This document shows positions 4,803 through 7,504 of a DNA stretch of 7,504 nucleotides, in pieces. The stretch spans positions 983 to 8,486 of the forward strand of contig JAMDDW010000014.1 of NCBI GenBank assembly GCA_023488405.1, written 5' to 3'. Origin of the DNA: Candidatus Parvarchaeota archaeon (GTDB lineage: Archaea > Nanobdellota > Nanobdellia > Parvarchaeales > Parvarchaeaceae). Position 1 is the first letter of the stretch. Each line of letters starts with the position of its first letter. The notes below the pieces were generated by a model. That model had not been told where the DNA came from. It searched no databases and was given only the letters and a program-made list of their open reading frames with translations. Both the position numbers and the translations under genes were made by a program.

Positions 4803-5096
4803 TTACTTTATCTCCAACTTTTTTGCTTTTTTACCTCTTTTCTGGGTAGTCATTTTACCGCATTTTGTACATTTATACCTTAAGTCTATCCTCTTTGACT
4901 GCTTTATGCCAAGCCTCTTTGCATGCTCAAACATTGGATAAGGCGTAGAACCATACCCGTGCTCAAGATTCCAGCCTTTTCTTCGACTACCTGCAGTCAA
5001 TGTCCCTCTCTGGCCACCCTTTACCTGTACCACTTTTTGTAGGGTGTGTTCTTTGCAGAATCTGCAGTATCTTCTAACTTGGCTTGGTAATTTCAT
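4803..5096 (-). CDS. rpl44e: 50S ribosomal protein L44e (eL42)
   Basis: This 97-residue protein is the archaeal/eukaryotic large-subunit protein L44e, located near the E site. It starts MKLPSQVRRYCRFCKEHT, with the first zinc pair C11/C14; the second pair C76/C79 is in DLRYKCTKCGK. The conserved K-K-x-D-L-R-Y element appears as SKRIDLRY, and the C-terminus is basic. The central region (about 36-66), normally R-R-Y-x-R-K-x-R-G-F-G-G-like, is divergent here, with W42, H46 and the GYGSTPYP segment. It is the first gene of the L44e-S27e-membrane protein operon, divergent from the sedolisin gene. Confidence 0.95.
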   Translation of the reverse strand: MKLPSQVRRYCRFCKEHTLQKVVQVKGGQRGTLTAGSRRKGWNLEHGYGSTPYPMFEHAKRLGIKQSKRIDLRYKCTKCGKMTTQKRGKKAKKLEIK

Positions 5097-5117
5097 TTAG
5101 TTTCAATAAATAGCTTA

Positions 5118-5140
5118 GTATTTAACTTTTTCTATATTTG
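5118..5140 (-). promoter_or_regulatory. Putative promoter of the L44e-S27e operon
   Basis: Two TATA-like minus-strand stretches precede L44e. TTAAATAC (5118-5125) is centred 26 nt before the ATG, the leaderless spacing. CAAATATAG (5132-5140) would give a leader of about 14 nt. I cannot decide between them from sequence alone. Confidence 0.4.
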
Positions 5141-5152
5141 AAATTGCAATAA

Positions 5153-5163
5153 TTTTAAATTTA
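5153..5163 (+). promoter_or_regulatory. TATA-like box of the sedolisin gene
   Basis: TTTTAAATTTA is centred 25 nt before ATG 5183. There is no Shine-Dalgarno sequence in between, so a leaderless transcript is likely. Confidence 0.5.
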
Positions 5164-5182
5164 GTCACTGTTTTACTAGCCT

Positions 5183-7504
5183 ATGCAAAAGGTCATACCT
5201 CTACTTATTTTAATGATATTGCTATTGTCAGTATCTATAACACACGGGTCTAAAGGGATAAGTTTAAATTTCCAAGAAGTACCGCTGCAAAACCAAGTTT
5301 GCAGTTATTTAACGCCCCAAAATCTGAGAACTGCTTATAATTTTTTACCTTTATATAATCTTAATATAAATGGAAGTGGTCAAGCAATTGCCATAGTTGT
5401 AGCACACGGTGATCCGGATTTGCAGCAGGATGTAAACGCCTTTGATTCGTATTACGGTTTAAATGCTCTTACGAACGGATCTAACCTTATAATAGAAGAA
5501 CCGTTTGGAAGCCCTAGTTCTTATCCAATCAACTGGACATATGAAACTGCTTTAGATGTAGAAGTGGCCCACTCCTTGGCGCCCGGCGCAAAAATATACT
5601 TGATGGTAGCTCCAAATGACTCTTGGCTTTTTCAGACCGTGAACTATACAGTAAATAACATTCCTGCAAACACCATATCGCTTAGCTGGGGATCATCAGA
5701 ACTTGAGTACAACCAACAGTCTATAGACTATTTAAATCCCATATTTCAATCCGCACAGTCAAATGGCATAAATGTATTCGTAGCAAGTGGTGACACCGGT
5801 GCGTATAATTCATATAATACCCCAAATGTTAACTTTCCAGCCTCTAGCCCAAATGTTATTGCGGTAGGAGGCACTACCCTTTCAATATATTCAAATGGAG
5901 ATTATAAATCAGAGGTAGGCTGGAACGGGAGTGGGGGGGGACAAAGTCAATTTTTTACCAGACCTCCATTTCAACCAGACCTAAGTTCTTATCGAATGGT
6001 ACCAGACGTTGCATTTGACGCTGGGACTCCTGTTTGTGTATATGCTAATTCTGGCTGGACTGCACTTTATGGAACAAGCTTGGCAGCTCCGTCATGGGCC
6101 GCAATTGATTCATTAATAAACCAAAATCTGCATGGTGATGAGGGATACCTTAATAACCATCTTTACAGCATATTTAATAGCATTGGAAATGTTGTCTTTA
6201 ATAATATAACAAGTGGCTGTAATGGTTTATACTGCGCAGATGGAAAATACAATGAAGTAACTGGATTAGGTTCCCCAAAAGTATACCAACTGGTAGAAGC
6301 GCTTTCGAATACTACTTATGAGGTATATTTTAATGACCCTGTAAACGGTATCTTTAGTATAAATGGTAAAAATTACACTAGATCAACTACTTTAAAATTC
6401 GCATTTGGTCAAAAAGTGGATATTACTGCATATTCCCAGAACATTAGTTCAAACACAGAGATTCTGTTTACTTCTATGTCTGGGATTGTGAATACGGACA
6501 ACCATGCCGTGTCATTTTTTATAAACCAATCCGGCACAATAAACATGAATTTTTCAGTCTATTTCCTTATAAATGAGTATAGCTACAACGGACTAAACAA
6601 CAGAAGTGAATACATAAAGAATGGCAGCATGCTAACAATTTCTACAAAAAAATTGGAAAACTATTCTCAATATCAAGAAGTACTGTTGGGTTTCAACATA
6701 GACAACGGAACATTGCTACAAACTAATAATTATGCAATAAAGATATTGTCCCCATTCAATGTAAGTTTTTCGTGGATAAAAGATCCAAAAGTAACTTTTA
6801 AATTTTTAAATGGAACTACAGGGCTAGTAGCAAACATCTCCTACTATACTGCTACGCCTTTATCGAAAACTATTAAAAAAGTCTATTCCTTAGTAAGTAA
6901 CGGAGGGTATATTTATTCCAACAATAATTCCGATATTTATATACATACCCAACCACAAATAATAGCTGGTAATAGATACTTAACTCCGAACCTTACAAAG
7001 AACTTTAAAAATATTATAACTGTAAATTTCATAAAAGAGTTCAATTACACTATAAACTTTTTATCAAGGCAAGGGTCCGTAATTAAACCTTCCTACTTTT
7101 ATATGTCTTTTGAAAACATAACTGAAAAATACGAAAATTATTATATTTGGGCGCCAAGAGACAACGAAATTACAATCAAAAATGCAAGTTATGATGGTGT
7201 AAATTTGAACATAAACCAAACACTCCAAACAAATTCGGAGAACAATCTAAATGTTACTATGCCAGTATCAAACATAAATATAAAAGTTGTGACTATATTG
7301 GGAATTCCGGTTGTAGGAGCCAGTGTAACTATAAAAGTTGACAACGTATCTTTCAAAAACTACACAAACGTATTGGGGGGGGTTACATTTGCAAATTTAC
7401 CGCAGAAAACATATAATGCAACAATAATTGCTTATAATTCAAAATTCTTTTTTAATAACCTAAATGCACTTTCCAGTACTCTATCGATTACCGCAGGCTT
7501 ATAC
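5183..7504 (+). CDS. Secreted sedolisin-family (S53) serine-carboxyl protease with long C-terminal region, 3' end outside window
   Basis: The frame is open for 774 codons without a stop to the window edge. Residues 1-22 form a signal peptide. The sedolisin catalytic domain follows at about 40-375, and a beta-rich, Asn-rich C-terminal region with about 21 N-x-S/T sequons fills the rest. The catalytic set of the family is complete: Glu121 and Asp125 in ETALDVEVAHSLAPGA, the oxyanion Asp204 in ASGDTGAY, and the nucleophile Ser299 in YGTSLAAPSWAA. Sedolisins are subtilisin-fold endopeptidases active at low pH. The usual propeptide of roughly 190 residues is missing; only about 17 residues separate the signal from the catalytic domain. 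The calcium loop (338-361) keeps its shape, but both expected Asp ligands are Asn. Residues about 706-755 resemble a transthyretin-like/Ig-like beta domain. G8 tracts occur at 5933 and 7375. The role is probably extracellular protein degradation. Confidence 0.92.
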   Translation, partial: MQKVIPLLILMILLLSVSITHGSKGISLNFQEVPLQNQVCSYLTPQNLRTAYNFLPLYNLNINGSGQAIAIVVAHGDPDLQQDVNAFDSYYGLNALTNGSNLIIEEPFGSPSSYPINWTYETALDVEVAHSLAPGAKIYLMVAPNDSWLFQTVNYTVNNIPANTISLSWGSSELEYNQQSIDYLNPIFQSAQSNGINVFVASGDTGAYNSYNTPNVNFPASSPNVIAVGGTTLSIYSNGDYKSEVGWNGSGGGQSQFFTRPPFQPDLSSYRMVPDVAFDAGTPVCVYANSGWTALYGTSLAAPSWAAIDSLINQNLHGDEGYLNNHLYSIFNSIGNVVFNNITSGCNGLYCADGKYNEVTGLGSPKVYQLVEALSNTTYEVYFNDPVNGIFSINGKNYTRSTTLKFAFGQKVDITAYSQNISSNTEILFTSMSGIVNTDNHAVSFFINQSGTINMNFSVYFLINEYSYNGLNNRSEYIKNGSMLTISTKKLENYSQYQEVLLGFNIDNGTLLQTNNYAIKILSPFNVSFSWIKDPKVTFKFLNGTTGLVANISYYTATPLSKTIKKVYSLVSNGGYIYSNNNSDIYIHTQPQIIAGNRYLTPNLTKNFKNIITVNFIKEFNYTINFLSRQGSVIKPSYFYMSFENITEKYENYYIWAPRDNEITIKNASYDGVNLNINQTLQTNSENNLNVTMPVSNINIKVVTILGIPVVGASVTIKVDNVSFKNYTNVLGGVTFANLPQKTYNATIIAYNSKFFFNNLNALSSTLSITAGLY

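Noticed and set aside
1..7504. CRISPR array, insertion sequence, tRNA or rRNA genes
   Set aside because: I saw no spaced repeat array, no transposase motifs or terminal inverted repeats, and no tRNA or rRNA consensus on either strand.

Overview
The window looks like a piece of a small, compact, AT-rich archaeal genome. Every recognisable housekeeping gene is of the archaeal type: ribosomal proteins L37Ae, L44e and S27e, RNA polymerase subunit Rpo12, the KEOPS subunit Pcc1, prefoldin beta, Sec61 beta and an Hjc-type Holliday junction resolvase. TATA-like boxes lie about 25-30 nt upstream of several start codons, and genes are separated by 1-2 nt or overlap. A secreted sedolisin (S53), an acid-adapted protease family, together with the gene sizes suggests an acidophilic DPANN-type lineage of the ARMAN/Parvarchaeota kind. 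That assignment is inference; no rRNA is present to confirm it.

Layout. Positions 1-46 (-) hold what looks like the first codons of a gene that continues off the left edge. Positions 54-1021 (-) hold a PfkB-family kinase split by a single-base frameshift near 704. Positions 1068-1937 (-) form a tight operon, transcribed L37Ae - Rpo12 - Pcc1 - prefoldin beta, whose last three genes overlap one another. A 77-bp divergent promoter region separates it from 2015-3330 (+), where a secreted/membrane-anchored winged-helix regulator is followed 2 bp later by an Hjc-like resolvase. A 118-bp intergenic region (3331-3448) contains a TATA-like box, a perfect 10-bp hairpin and a T-tract.

Positions 3449-4170 (-) encode Sec61 beta (55 aa) and a nitroreductase. 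Positions 4203-5096 (-) form an L44e - S27e - unknown membrane protein operon. After an 86-bp divergent promoter region, 5183-7504 (+) is one open frame of 774 codons that leaves the window still open. It encodes a signal peptide, a sedolisin catalytic domain with no propeptide, and a long, beta-rich C-terminal region dense in Asn.

The window combines translation, transcription, tRNA-modification, folding and secretion genes (the housekeeping operons) with two surface proteins of unusual architecture. The observations most worth following are the frameshifted kinase, the Q-x-K variant of the resolvase active site, the propeptide-less sedolisin with Asn at both expected calcium-ligand Asp positions and two G8 tracts, and the promoter-hairpin-T-tract cassette between hjc and the Sec61 beta gene.
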